From Agromyces protaetiae (GTDB lineage: Bacteria; Actinomycetota; Actinomycetes; Actinomycetales; Microbacteriaceae): a stretch of 64,000 bases of DNA. The stretch spans positions 2,294,001 through 2,358,000 of the forward strand of contig NZ_CP035491.1 of NCBI RefSeq assembly GCF_004135405.1. Reading direction: 5' to 3'. A program made the translations under genes and the position numbers. Below are positions 35,101 through 43,327 of this stretch, piece after piece (position 1 is the first letter of the stretch; each line of letters opens with the position of its first letter). The notes under the pieces are model-generated. The model made no database searches. It saw nothing but the letters and a program-made list of their open reading frames with translations, and was not told the origin of the DNA.

Positions 35101-37579
35101 GATGAAGCCCGGTCGCACGTTCGGCATCGAAGTCCTCGCGAACGACACCGACCCCAACGGCTACGCGTTGACCGTCACCGACCTTCCCGAGATCGACAAG
35201 GGCATCACGGCCGAGATCCGCGACGGCAAGCGCGTGGTCGTGAAGACACCGAAGTCCGAGGGCGCGTACACCCTCAGCTACGAGGTCTCCAACGGGCATG
35301 GCGGCATGGACTCGGCGTTCGTGCAGATCGCCGTGAGCGATGTCGCAGTCATCGAACCGCCGACCGCCGAGGACCAGATCATCGAGCCCGAGAAGGTCGT
35401 CTCGAAGGAGCCGGTCGCGGTCTTCCCGCTCCATGACGCGACGAACCCCGGCGGGCTCGTCGAGGATCTGGCCGTGACGGTCGAAGGGCCGAACGCCAAG
35501 CGCGCCGAGGTCGCTTCCGACGGGACGATCACCGTGACGCCGGGTCAGGAGCGCTACGCCGTGGCCTTCCGCTTGACGAACGAGGTCGACGACCTGTCGG
35601 CGATGGCGTTCGTCATCGTGCCGCCGCTGCCGCCGGAGCTCCTCGACGAGCCGCAGATCGACCCGAGAACGGGCAAGACGATCGAACCGACTGCACCGCC
35701 GGCTCCCACGGCAGCCGGAGCGACCCCGACTCCGACTCCCACTCCGACGGTGAAGCCGAAGACGCAGGAAGAGCTCGACGCCGAGGAGAAGGCGAAGTTC
35801 CCGCCGCCTCACCTGAAAGACCTCGACGAGATCGTCGTCCCGCAGAACGGCAAGATCGAGTGGGACATCGAAGACCTGGTCGAGGTGCCGTCGGGGCAGC
35901 CCGCACTCCTGCTGTCCGCCGAGGCGACGCATGCGAAGAACGACCCGATGGTCGACGACACGACGCTGCGGTTCCAGCCCGCGAAGGACTATCGGGGCCT
36001 CGCGACCCTCACCTTCGAGGTGACCGACGGCGAGGATGCAGACGACCCCGTCGGACGTACCGCGCTCCTCCGGCTGCAGATCATCGTCGGCGACCCCGAG
36101 TTCAACGACCAGCCGCCGACGTTCACGCCGCGCACGCTCACGATCGAGGCAGGCGAGTCGCCGGTGGAGATCGACCTGCGCGCGTCGACCGATCACACGA
36201 ACCGCGACAACATCCAGAAGGTCGGCTACCAGAACCTCAAGGGTGCGACCGGTGCGATCGCCGCGCAGCTCACCGGTGGATCGAAGCTGCGCGTGTCATC
36301 GCCGCTCGGCACGCCGACCAACACATCGACGCGGATCACGTTCGATCTGAAGTTCAACGAGTTCACGGTTCCCGGCTACGTCGATGTGAAGGTCGTGTCC
36401 TCGACGCGTCCGAAGCCCATCGCGGTCAACGATCCGGGTGCAGGCGAGATCGAGATGGGCCGGAGCGAGACGAAGCTCATCCCAGTGCTCGACAACGACT
36501 TCAATCCGTTCGCCCAAGACGGCCAGCCGCTGCGCATCATCGACACGTCGATCGACCAAGCGAGCGTCGGCGCGAACGCGAGTGCTGTGGTGTCGGGTTC
36601 GAACGTTTCGGTCCGCACCGGACCGACGTTCACGGGAACGCTCAGCATCATCTACCGCATCGGCGATGCGACGAAGGATGCGACGCGCGAAGCGCAGGGT
36701 CGTGTGACGGTCGTCGTGCGCGCGGCGCCCGACAAGGCGAATCCGCCGACGGCCAGTGCCGGAGACGGCACCGCGATCGTGCGGTTCACCGCGCCGGCGA
36801 ACAACAACTCGCCGATCACGGGGTACCTGCTGACGTGGAACGGCGGATCCCGTGACCTCGGTGCTGCCGAAGCGGGCCGCGATCAGACGATCTCCGGCCT
36901 GACCAACGGCACTGCGTATCAATTCCGCGTCGTCGCGATCAACGCGAAGGGGTCGAGCCCGGCCTCCGACCAGTCCGTCGCGGTGACGCCGTACGGTGCG
37001 CCTTCGGCGGTCGGATCCCTCTCGATCCCCACTCCGGGTTACGGTCCGACGACGGTCACGGCGAACTGGACGGCGCCCGGCGTGACCGGCGGCGGGGCGG
37101 TGAAGTATCAGGCCAGGATCGACAGCGGCGGATGGAACGACGTGTCCGGACTGAGCTTCTCGTTCTCGAACATCGGTGTCGGTTCGCACACGGTGTACGT
37201 GCGTGCGGTGAACGTCGGCAGCGGGAAGCCCGGACCCGAGACCTCGCGGGCGGTCGGCGTCCCACAGGAGCCGCCGCCGCCCCCGGTGTACGGACAGGTC
37301 TGCAAGCGAGAGTTCTCGAGCGGGCGGGGCTGGCTCGTCGGGTTGAACTACTACAACGTGCCTGCCGGCAACTACACCGTCCACGCGACGATCGCAGGTG
37401 GGTGGACCGGCACGAAGCCGGTCATCTACCTCAGCGGGACAGGGTCGGTGACACTGCAGAACTACATCTGGAACACGACCGGGCCCGTCTCCGTGTCGGT
37501 CGTCGGCCCGACGACCGTGAGCGTCGGCACCGCCTCGGTCAGTGACTGGCGCAATCTGCCCGTCGGCACCTGTTGGTAG
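32156..37579 (+). CDS. Giant surface protein B: paralogue of A with a different C-terminal tip
   Basis: A 1,807-residue paralogue of the preceding gene with the same order: anchor (VASTAVLAVLAGVPIGIAVL), propeller-like region, Ig-like repeats and two Fn3 domains (about 1525-1705). Similarity runs through the whole stalk, often residue for residue. A threonine/proline linker (TPTPTPTPT) near residue 1193 accounts for most of the 25 extra residues. The last 100 residues differ completely: two cysteines (GQVCKREF and GTCW) and a strand-rich NYYNVPAGNYTVHATIAGG module replace the four-cysteine tip of A. The conserved stalk with divergent tip suggests different ligands or partners. Confidence 0.85.
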   Translation: MGFFSLRGPARKSVASTAVLAVLAGVPIGIAVLHEGFPVTDPDLRVRDVWVTNASDLLAGRLNRQIEELDAAVAVASATADVFQNGDDVFLYDAVAGAVERVDPSYTELIERIDVPPASKLAYGGDVLAVLSPKGELWRISTGGELSFDWRGTEPVAKLGEGGAVAVSGEGTVLATAAEKGELLELARGVDEPERVEVGSLGEHQLAAVGEQPVILDRAKNTVIVGDRRVDLPDDGLRLQQSGPDAESAIVATSNGLLEIPLGGGEVVERSADGASGSTPDRVAAPVRVGTCVHGAWADSARYLAVCDGREPHAVALDQSSGSGRFEFRVNRDVVALNNLDNGDAWLIDSDLRLVDNWGEVSPPDESDGEEGDEKASTESFEDTLAQRTEQNRPPVAHDDTYGVRAGRATIIDVLQNDSDPDGDVLTVASTTAVPESMGRLEVIDGGRALQFLPAEAAAGTTSFRYSVSDGREGVAEASVNVRLVPESENVAPVSLRSAALSIEQNQQISYNLLTDWVDPDGDDVFLVDASPTGGDSVRASPDGSITFEHKSAELGLKEVAFTVSDGTATATGTLTVDVKPAGSLNPVGTPDFARVFPGESIAIEPLANDRSPSGAPLELLGVRETPDGATVTANPDRGTITFSSAAPGEYVFLYDLAAGEKLSVGLVRVQVAERPTDDAAPIAVKDTAYLRPGEPVVVPVLSNDVSPAGLVLAVQSVDDTATQGLVSVELLTNTVVRVSAFEALDRQLQFTYTVSDGRGTSTATVTVVPVPPLVKHQPPVALDDRTVVRAGDIVTVPVLANDYHPDASPIRLLDDLDQSGAPGGLAFIDDESIRFQAPETAGVQTVSYTITDDFEQTARATVTFTVVARDGSNRAPSPLPITSRTFESSGVKVDVPLDGIDPDGDSVTLLDFTSTPALGRITSRTSRSFTYEAFAGTAGTDSFTYEVQDAFGERATGTIRIGVIPRPLTQAPPVAVDDSVQMKPGRTFGIEVLANDTDPNGYALTVTDLPEIDKGITAEIRDGKRVVVKTPKSEGAYTLSYEVSNGHGGMDSAFVQIAVSDVAVIEPPTAEDQIIEPEKVVSKEPVAVFPLHDATNPGGLVEDLAVTVEGPNAKRAEVASDGTITVTPGQERYAVAFRLTNEVDDLSAMAFVIVPPLPPELLDEPQIDPRTGKTIEPTAPPAPTAAGATPTPTPTPTVKPKTQEELDAEEKAKFPPPHLKDLDEIVVPQNGKIEWDIEDLVEVPSGQPALLLSAEATHAKNDPMVDDTTLRFQPAKDYRGLATLTFEVTDGEDADDPVGRTALLRLQIIVGDPEFNDQPPTFTPRTLTIEAGESPVEIDLRASTDHTNRDNIQKVGYQNLKGATGAIAAQLTGGSKLRVSSPLGTPTNTSTRITFDLKFNEFTVPGYVDVKVVSSTRPKPIAVNDPGAGEIEMGRSETKLIPVLDNDFNPFAQDGQPLRIIDTSIDQASVGANASAVVSGSNVSVRTGPTFTGTLSIIYRIGDATKDATREAQGRVTVVVRAAPDKANPPTASAGDGTAIVRFTAPANNNSPITGYLLTWNGGSRDLGAAEAGRDQTISGLTNGTAYQFRVVAINAKGSSPASDQSVAVTPYGAPSAVGSLSIPTPGYGPTTVTANWTAPGVTGGGAVKYQARIDSGGWNDVSGLSFSFSNIGVGSHTVYVRAVNVGSGKPGPETSRAVGVPQEPPPPPVYGQVCKREFSSGRGWLVGLNYYNVPAGNYTVHATIAGGWTGTKPVIYLSGTGSVTLQNYIWNTTGPVSVSVVGPTTVSVGTASVSDWRNLPVGTCW

Positions 37580-37625
37580 CGACCGCCGCGTGGTGAGCAC
37601 CCCGAATCGCCTCATCCACAGGCGA

Positions 37626-37657
37626 TTCGGGGGCTGGCCTCCGCTGTGTTAGGTTGA
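37626..37657 (+). promoter_or_regulatory. Promoter P3 of the moxR operon (shared motif)
   Basis: TTCGGG (37626-37631), 14 bases, then GTGTTAGGTTGA (37646-37657), 86 bases before the moxR GTG. It matches P1 in every defined position. Confidence 0.62.
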
Positions 37658-37742
37658 CCGGTGCATCCCCCCGATCGGGGTCTACGGGGTGCGAAATCGG
37701 TGTTGAGAACAGGCCTTCGGGCCGTGGGGATGGAGTTCGAAC

Positions 37743-38711
37743 GTGGCAGTGACGCAAGAGCAGGCCGCCTGGTTCCAGGATGCATTCGGCAAGCTCGTCG
37801 ACAACGTCGATCAGGCCATCCTCGGCAAGCGCGAGGTCATCTCGCTCGTGCTCACGGCGATGCTCTCGGGCGGTCACGTGCTCCTCGAAGACGTCCCCGG
37901 CACCGGCAAGACGGTGCTCGCCAAGGCGCTCGCCAACACGATCGACGGCACCCACTCGCGCATCCAGTTCACGCCCGACCTCCTGCCTTCCGACGTGACG
38001 GGCGTCACCATCTACGACCAGGGCAAGGGTCGCTTCGAGTTCCACCACGGCCCGATCTTCGCGTCGATCGTCCTCGCCGACGAGATCAACCGGGCGAGCC
38101 CCAAGACGCAGTCCGCGCTGCTCGAGGTCATGGAGGAGGGGCGAGTCACGGTCGACGGCGTCGGCTACGACGTCGAACCCCCGTTCATGGTGGTCGCCAC
38201 GCAGAACCCCATCGAACAGGGCGGCACGTACTCGCTCCCCGAGGCGCAGCTCGACCGCTTCCTCATCAAGACGTCGCTCGGCTACCCCGACCACCAGACC
38301 GCGGTGACGGTGCTGCTCGACTCGGCGAACCGTTCGCGCGCCGCCGGCGTGTCGCCGATCATCGCCGCGAGCTCGATCACGACGATGGCGAACCTCGCTG
38401 CCGAGGTGTTCGTCGATCCCTCGGTCGTGTCGTACCTCAACGAACTCGTCACGGCGACCCGCGCGCACCAGTCGGCTGCGCTCGGCGTCAGCATGCGAGG
38501 TGCGCTCGCGCTCGCCCGCGCCGTGAAGACGTGGGCGATCGCCCACGGTCGCACGTATGTCACGCCCGACGACGTGCGCGAACTCGCGGTGCCCGTCCTC
38601 GCGCACCGCATCATCGTCGACCCCGAGGCCGAGTTCACCGGGACGACGGCTCGCGAGATCGTCGAAGCGGCGATCACGTCGGTCGCGCCTCCGGCGTACC
38701 GCGCGGCATGA
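37743..38711 (+). CDS. MoxR-family AAA+ ATPase (module 1)
   Basis: A 322-residue AAA+ chaperone-like ATPase. Walker A is EDVPGTGKTVLAKAL, Walker [23 protein letters not shown], sensor 1 VVATQNPIEQGGTYSLPEAQLDRF, and the C-terminal lid domain is complete. MoxR proteins remodel or mature partner complexes, usually with DUF58 or VWA proteins encoded alongside. GTG at 37743 has GGAG 8 bases upstream. Its stop overlaps the DUF58 gene (ATGA). It has its own copy of the promoter shared with the giant-protein genes. A second, diverged MoxR is encoded at 55883. Confidence 0.92.
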   Translation: MAVTQEQAAWFQDAFGKLVDNVDQAILGKREVISLVLTAMLSGGHVLLEDVPGTGKTVLAKALANTIDGTHSRIQFTPDLLPSDVTGVTIYDQGKGRFEFHHGPIFASIVLADEINRASPKTQSALLEVMEEGRVTVDGVGYDVEPPFMVVATQNPIEQGGTYSLPEAQLDRFLIKTSLGYPDHQTAVTVLLDSANRSRAAGVSPIIAASSITTMANLAAEVFVDPSVVSYLNELVTATRAHQSAALGVSMRGALALARAVKTWAIAHGRTYVTPDDVRELAVPVLAHRIIVDPEAEFTGTTAREIVEAAITSVAPPAYRAA

Positions 38712-40015
38712 CGCGCGCGAAAGCGCGCGCCGAGGCATCCGAAGCAACGGTTTCGCAAGGGCGAATCGCGCTCGCGACGGTCGGGCGTTCGATCATGCGC
38801 ACCCTCGGCGCGATCGGGCGCAGGGTCGCGACGGCCGGTCGTGCGGTCGGGAGGATCGCGTCCCCGGTCACGAGTGTGATTTCGACGATCGGATGGCTCG
38901 TGCTGGGTGCTGCGGTCGCGACCGCGCTGATCGCCGTCGCATTCGACTGGGTCGAGTTCGCATTCGTCGCTGCGACGCTCGTCGGTGCGGTGCTCATTGC
39001 GATTCCGTTCGTCTTCGGGCGCATGCGGTACAACGTCGCCGTCGAGCTCAAGCCGTCCCGCGTCGTCGCCGGGGAGCGTGCACTCGGCCGACTGGTGGTC
39101 GTGAACGACGGCTCCGCCGCAACCGTTCCGTCGCGGATGGAGCTTCCCGTCGGTGCGGGCGTCGCCGGCTTCCGCATTCCCGCGCTCGCGGGCGGCGCCG
39201 ATCACGAAGAGCTCTTCGCCGTGCCGACGCAGCGACGCGCGGTCATCGTCGCAGGCCCCGCGATCTCGGTGCGCGGTGACGAACTCGGGCTGCTCCGCCG
39301 CACCGTGAAGTGGAGCGAGCCGGTCGAACTGTTCGTGCATCCGCGCACCGCCAGATTGAAGCCCTCCGCGGCGGGACTCGTCAAAGATCTCGAGGGCGAG
39401 ACGACGCAGACGATCACCGACCATGACATCTCGTTCCACGCGCTTCGCGCCTATGTCCCCGGTGATCCGCTCCGCAACGTCCACTGGCGGAGTTCCGCCC
39501 GCACGGGTCAGCTGATGGTGCGCCAGTACGAAGAGACGCGCCGTTCCGAACTCGTGCTCGCGCAGTCGACAGTGGCCGCCCACTACGCCGATGACGACGA
39601 GTTCGAGCTCGCCGTCTCGATCTTCGCGTCGCTCGGAGTGCAGGTCGTCCGCGACGGCACGACGAGTTCGGCCGCCACCGAAGACCTCTCGCTCCGCACG
39701 TCGACGACGACCTCGTTCCTCGACGACACCTCGCGTATCGCGCCGCGAACCCAGACCACCGTGCTTCGGGAGTTCGTTCGCGAAGTACTGCGCCGCGCAC
39801 AGTCGGCGAGCGTCGTGCTCCTCGTCGTCGGATCCGAACTTCCGCTCGCCGAGTTGCGGTCGATCGAGACGATCCTGCCTTCCGAAGCGCAGCTGCTCGC
39901 GTTCCGCGCCGACCGCGGCGCCGATGCCCGCATCTCCAAGGTCGGATCGACGCTCGTCGCGACGATCGGCGACCTCTCCGAACTCGCTGCCGTGGTGAAG
40001 AGGGTGCGACCGTGA
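38708..40015 (+). CDS. DUF58 membrane protein (module 1)
   Basis: A 435-residue protein with a basic cytoplasmic N-terminus, two adjacent transmembrane helices (VISTIGWLVLGAAVATALIAV and FAFVAATLVGAVLIAIPFVF) and the DUF58 signature FHALRAYVPGDPLRNVHWRSSARTGQLMVRQYEETR, followed by a VWA-like C-terminal domain. DUF58 proteins are the usual partner of MoxR ATPases. Overlaps of 4 bp on both sides couple it to moxR and to the transglutaminase-like gene, so the three are made in fixed ratio. Confidence 0.9.
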   Translation: MTRAKARAEASEATVSQGRIALATVGRSIMRTLGAIGRRVATAGRAVGRIASPVTSVISTIGWLVLGAAVATALIAVAFDWVEFAFVAATLVGAVLIAIPFVFGRMRYNVAVELKPSRVVAGERALGRLVVVNDGSAATVPSRMELPVGAGVAGFRIPALAGGADHEELFAVPTQRRAVIVAGPAISVRGDELGLLRRTVKWSEPVELFVHPRTARLKPSAAGLVKDLEGETTQTITDHDISFHALRAYVPGDPLRNVHWRSSARTGQLMVRQYEETRRSELVLAQSTVAAHYADDDEFELAVSIFASLGVQVVRDGTTSSAATEDLSLRTSTTTSFLDDTSRIAPRTQTTVLREFVREVLRRAQSASVVLLVVGSELPLAELRSIETILPSEAQLLAFRADRGADARISKVGSTLVATIGDLSELAAVVKRVRP

Positions 40016-42327
40016 ACCGCATTACGGCAGCGAGCTGGGGCGACCTCGCCGTCCTGTCCGTCCTGAGCCTCGTGGCCGTCGCCGGGTACGAGACGAGCTT
40101 CGGCGACGCCGACTTCCTCTTGGCAGCGGTCGGCGGCCTGCTGGTCGGGACCGGTGCGGCGCTCGCCGGCACGCTGCTGCGGGTCGGGGTGCTCCCGACC
40201 GTGCTCCTGGCGATCGCCGCGTACTTCGTCTTCGGCACGCCCTTCACGATGCCCGCGCAAGGCCTCTTCGTCGTCGTGCCGACGCTCGATTCGCTGACCG
40301 GACTCGCGTTCGGCGCGGTCTACGGCTGGGCCGACATCCTCACCATCGGCACTCCCATCGAGGCGCCGTACTACATCGCCGCGGTTCCCTACGTGGCGAC
40401 GTGGCTGGTCTCGCTCGTCTGCAGCCTGCTCGTGCTCCGCTGGCTGCCGCGGCGAGGATCGGTCCTGCGGGCGTCGGTACTCCTGCTCGGTCCGATCGTG
40501 CTCTACATCTCGGGCATCCTGCTCGGGACGGACGAGACGTTCCTGGCGGCGGTTCGAGGCATCGCCTTCGCAGTGATCGCGCTCGTCTGGCTTGCTCGGC
40601 GGCGTTCGAAGATCGTCGAGTCCGAACGAGGCTCGGACACCCGCTCGCTCGTCCGCAAGACGGGCGGGGTCGCGGTCGTCGTGGCGGGCGCGATCGTGGT
40701 GGGCGCCGCTGCCGGTCTGGCCTGGTCGCCTGCGGCAGGCGACCGATTCGTGCTGCGCGACCACGTCACGCCGCCGTTCGACGCTCGCGAGTTCCCGAGT
40801 CCGCTCGCAGGGTTCCGGCACTACACGAAGGATCTCGCCGAGGAGTCGCTCTTCACAGCGACCGGGCTCGAGCCCGGAGACGTCATCCGACTCGCCTCGA
40901 TGGATTCGTACACAGGCCGGCTCTGGACCGTCGCGAGCCCTGAAGAGGCGGCAGACGGCGGATACGCGATCGTCGGAGAGACCCTCCCGCAGCCGCCGCT
41001 CGCCGACCTCGGATCCAGCAGGGACGTCGAGATCGACGTCATGTCGTACGACGATGTGTGGATGCCCATGGTCCGCTACGGCCAGACGCTGCGGCTCCTC
41101 GACAAGGGATCGAACGAGCGCGCCGGCGATCTGCGGTACAACCCCGACAACGGTACGGCTGTGCTCACGAGCGGCCTCTCGAAGGGCGCGAAGTACGAGT
41201 TCAGCGCCGAAGTCCAGAACGAGCCCGACACCGACGCGCTCCTCGACGTCCCGATCGCGAACCTCGCGATGCCGCCCGTCGACGACGTCCCCGACGTCGT
41301 CGCCGCGAAGGCCGAGGAGTACGCGGGCGATGCCGCGACCGCGATCGAGCAGATTCGCGGCATCGAGCAGGGGCTCAAGTCGAACGGCTTCCTGAGCCAC
41401 GGGCTCGCATCCGACTCGGTCGCGTCTCGGGCCGGCCACGGCGCCGATCGCCTCATCGAGCTCTTCACGCGCTCGCAGATGGTCGGCGATGAAGAGCAGT
41501 ACGCGGCTGCCATGGCGCTCATGGTGCGACAACTCGGCTACCCTTCGCGCGTCGTCATGGGCTTCGCACCTGAGATCCCCCAAGGTGCGGGCTCGGTCGA
41601 GGTGCTCGGCGCCGATGTGACGGCGTGGGTCGAGGTCCCGTTCGAGGGAGTCGGGTGGGTCTCGTTCAGGCCCACCCCCGACGAGGTCGACGTTCCGCAG
41701 GAGCAGACGCCGAAGCCGAAGAGCGAACCGCAGCCGCAGGTGCGACAGCCTCCGCGGAGCGATTCGGTCGACGACGAGCTGCTGTCGACCGTCGAGATCG
41801 ACGACACCGAAGAAGACGACCCCGATCGTCCCTTCCAGATCCCGGTCTGGGTGTGGTTCGCCGCCGGCTCCGTGCTGATTCCGTTGCTCATCGTCTTCGT
41901 GCCGATGATCATCGTCGCGATCGCGAAGGCGCGCCGTCGGAATCGCAGACGCCTCGACCGGCCCGACCGGAGTTCGGCCGGTGCGTGGGACGAACTCGTC
42001 GATCGATACGCCGAGCTCGGGTTCGAGCCGCCCGCGCTCGGATCGCGTCTGCAAGTCGCGGCCGCACTCGAGCGTCAGAGCGCAGAGCAGGGTCTCGCGG
42101 ACTCTGCTCGGTCGCTCACGCCGCTCGCGATCGCGGTCGATCGCGATGTGTTCGCGGGTGAAGACGTCTCGGGCGTCGTCGATCACCGATGGACAGAGGC
42201 CGACGCGACGGCTGCAGCGGTCTCGGCTGCGGCCGGCGGATTCAGGCGATTCGTCGCGAAGTACCGGATCTCCAAGCGCGGTCGTTCGGTGAAGCGCGCG
42301 AGCCGCGGCGGTCGCTCGAGTAGGTAG
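40012..42327 (+). CDS. Transglutaminase-fold membrane protein lacking catalytic residues (module 1)
   Basis: A 771-residue TgpA-like protein: several N-terminal transmembrane helices, an extracytoplasmic transglutaminase core, a transmembrane helix near residue 615 and a cytoplasmic tail. The core is recognisable (AAAMALMVRQLGYPSRVVMGFAPE, AWVEVPFEGVGWVSF), but all three catalytic positions are changed: Glu494 replaces Cys in GDEEQYA, Thr537 replaces His in DVTAW, and Arg553 replaces Asp in FRPTP. It is therefore probably a binding pseudoenzyme. The paralogue at 58232 keeps Cys and His. GTG 40012 overlaps the DUF58 stop by 4 bp. Confidence 0.87.
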   Translation: MNRITAASWGDLAVLSVLSLVAVAGYETSFGDADFLLAAVGGLLVGTGAALAGTLLRVGVLPTVLLAIAAYFVFGTPFTMPAQGLFVVVPTLDSLTGLAFGAVYGWADILTIGTPIEAPYYIAAVPYVATWLVSLVCSLLVLRWLPRRGSVLRASVLLLGPIVLYISGILLGTDETFLAAVRGIAFAVIALVWLARRRSKIVESERGSDTRSLVRKTGGVAVVVAGAIVVGAAAGLAWSPAAGDRFVLRDHVTPPFDAREFPSPLAGFRHYTKDLAEESLFTATGLEPGDVIRLASMDSYTGRLWTVASPEEAADGGYAIVGETLPQPPLADLGSSRDVEIDVMSYDDVWMPMVRYGQTLRLLDKGSNERAGDLRYNPDNGTAVLTSGLSKGAKYEFSAEVQNEPDTDALLDVPIANLAMPPVDDVPDVVAAKAEEYAGDAATAIEQIRGIEQGLKSNGFLSHGLASDSVASRAGHGADRLIELFTRSQMVGDEEQYAAAMALMVRQLGYPSRVVMGFAPEIPQGAGSVEVLGADVTAWVEVPFEGVGWVSFRPTPDEVDVPQEQTPKPKSEPQPQVRQPPRSDSVDDELLSTVEIDDTEEDDPDRPFQIPVWVWFAAGSVLIPLLIVFVPMIIVAIAKARRRNRRRLDRPDRSSAGAWDELVDRYAELGFEPPALGSRLQVAAALERQSAEQGLADSARSLTPLAIAVDRDVFAGEDVSGVVDHRWTEADATAAAVSAAAGGFRRFVAKYRISKRGRSVKRASRGGRSSR

Positions 42328-42328
42328 G

Positions 42329-43273
42329 GTGGGCGTCGTGGACGGGTCTGGTTTCATCGTGCCGCCTCCCGGGCTGGTGCCCGAGGAGAGCGTGCCTGCG
42401 ACCACGCGCCGGCCGCGGCCGGTCGAGCGTTCGCTTCCGACGTTCGCACCTCCGGCTTTCGCCGGCCCGGGGGCGGGGCCGTCGACGCCTGTTGCGGCGC
42501 AGCCCGCCGCCACGCCGGCTCCCGAGCCGACGGACGCACCGACGCCCGCGTTCTCGCCCGAACCGGCGCCTGCGCCTGCGTTCGCGCCGATGCCGCAGCC
42601 TGCGTTCGCACGACCCGACGCTCCGGTCGGGTCAGAGCCCGAGCCCGAGCCCGCGCCTGAACCCGCCGCGTCAGCACGGCCCGCCTCGGTCTGGGCGCAG
42701 CCCGCGGGTGAAACCATCGTCTTCGAATCGGTGTCGTCGCTTGCCGCGCTCGCCGCACCGCCGCTGCCGGAGCCGGCATTCGCGCCCGCACCGGTACCTG
42801 CGCCGGCGCAGGCAGCTCCGTCGGTACCGTCCGCCGCGCCCGTTCCGACGGCAGGCATGCCCCCCGTGGCATCCGAAGCCCCGCGTTCCGAACCCGTCGC
42901 CCCCGCGACGGGGCCGACCTCGATCGCGATCTGGAGCCTCCGCAGCGACCGCCTCGACATCCAGCTCGAAGGGCGAACCGTGCTCGGCCGAGCGCCGGTC
43001 GTCGAACCGACGTTCGCTCCGGCCGTCGCGATCCGAGTCGACGATCCGGAGCGCACGGTGTCGAAGACGCACGCGATCATCGAGCCGGCAGTCGGCGTCT
43101 GTCGTGTGACCGACCTGCGGTCGACGAACGGGGTGCGCATCGAGCGTGCCGACGGTTCGTCGACCGATCTGGCGTCCGGGGCGTCCGAGGATCTCGCCGA
43201 CGGCGACGTGGTCGCGCTGGGGGAGTACCGGTTCACCGTGGTCGGGCCCGCCCGATCGAACGTGTACCCTTGA
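42329..43273 (+). CDS. Proline/alanine-rich FHA-domain protein
   Basis: A 314-residue cytoplasmic protein. About 195 residues of proline/alanine-rich low-complexity sequence precede a C-terminal FHA domain (residues 200-314) with [13 protein letters not shown] and RSTNGVRI, the phosphothreonine-binding signature. It is the last gene of the cluster, starting 2 bases after the transglutaminase-like stop, so it belongs to the moxR operon and gives the module a phospho-reader. The start is either GTG 42329 or GTG 42338; both lie in a GGTAGGGTGGG ribosome-binding stretch. Confidence 0.85.
   Translation: MGVVDGSGFIVPPPGLVPEESVPATTRRPRPVERSLPTFAPPAFAGPGAGPSTPVAAQPAATPAPEPTDAPTPAFSPEPAPAPAFAPMPQPAFARPDAPVGSEPEPEPAPEPAASARPASVWAQPAGETIVFESVSSLAALAAPPLPEPAFAPAPVPAPAQAAPSVPSAAPVPTAGMPPVASEAPRSEPVAPATGPTSIAIWSLRSDRLDIQLEGRTVLGRAPVVEPTFAPAVAIRVDDPERTVSKTHAIIEPAVGVCRVTDLRSTNGVRIERADGSSTDLASGASEDLADGDVVALGEYRFTVVGPARSNVYP
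43265..43270 (+). promoter_or_regulatory. -10 element of the leu leader transcript
   Basis: TACCCT lies 6 bases before the ATG of a leucine-containing leader ORF, so transcription would start at or next to that ATG (leaderless). The surrounding GTGTACCCTTGA resembles the shared P1-P3 motif, but no strong -35 is evident. It overlaps the end of the FHA gene. Confidence 0.42.
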
Positions 43274-43276
43274 CCC

Positions 43277-43327
43277 ATGCGCGCGCCGCGACTTCTCCTT
43301 CGGTGCCGCGGCGGGGCCTCGTCCTAG
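43277..43327 (+). CDS. Candidate leucine leader peptide (attenuator) upstream of leuC
   Basis: A 16-codon ORF encoding [16 protein letters not shown]. Three consecutive leucine codons (CTT CTC CTT, 43292-43300) include two CTT, which look rare in this GC-rich window. They sit directly before a perfect 11-bp terminator stem (43306-43343), and the stop codon lies in its loop. The first gene downstream is leuC. Stalling at the leucine codons would cover the terminator's 5' arm and permit read-through. An alternative stem between CGCCGCG (43284-43290) and CGCGGCG (43308-43314) is mutually exclusive with the terminator. No Shine-Dalgarno is present; leaderless translation is likely. Confidence 0.55.
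   Translation: MRAPRLLLRCRGGASS

Noticed and set aside
35690-35760. Threonine/proline-coding repeats in giant gene B as a microsatellite or mobile insertion
   Set aside because: They form a short in-frame TPTPTP linker between domains, common in surface proteins, with no flanking duplications.
39583-43278. A 1,231-codon minus-strand frame opposite DUF58, transglutaminase-like and FHA genes
   Set aside because: Low-complexity composition and complete overlap with three well-supported coupled genes; an antisense shadow of GC-skewed codons.
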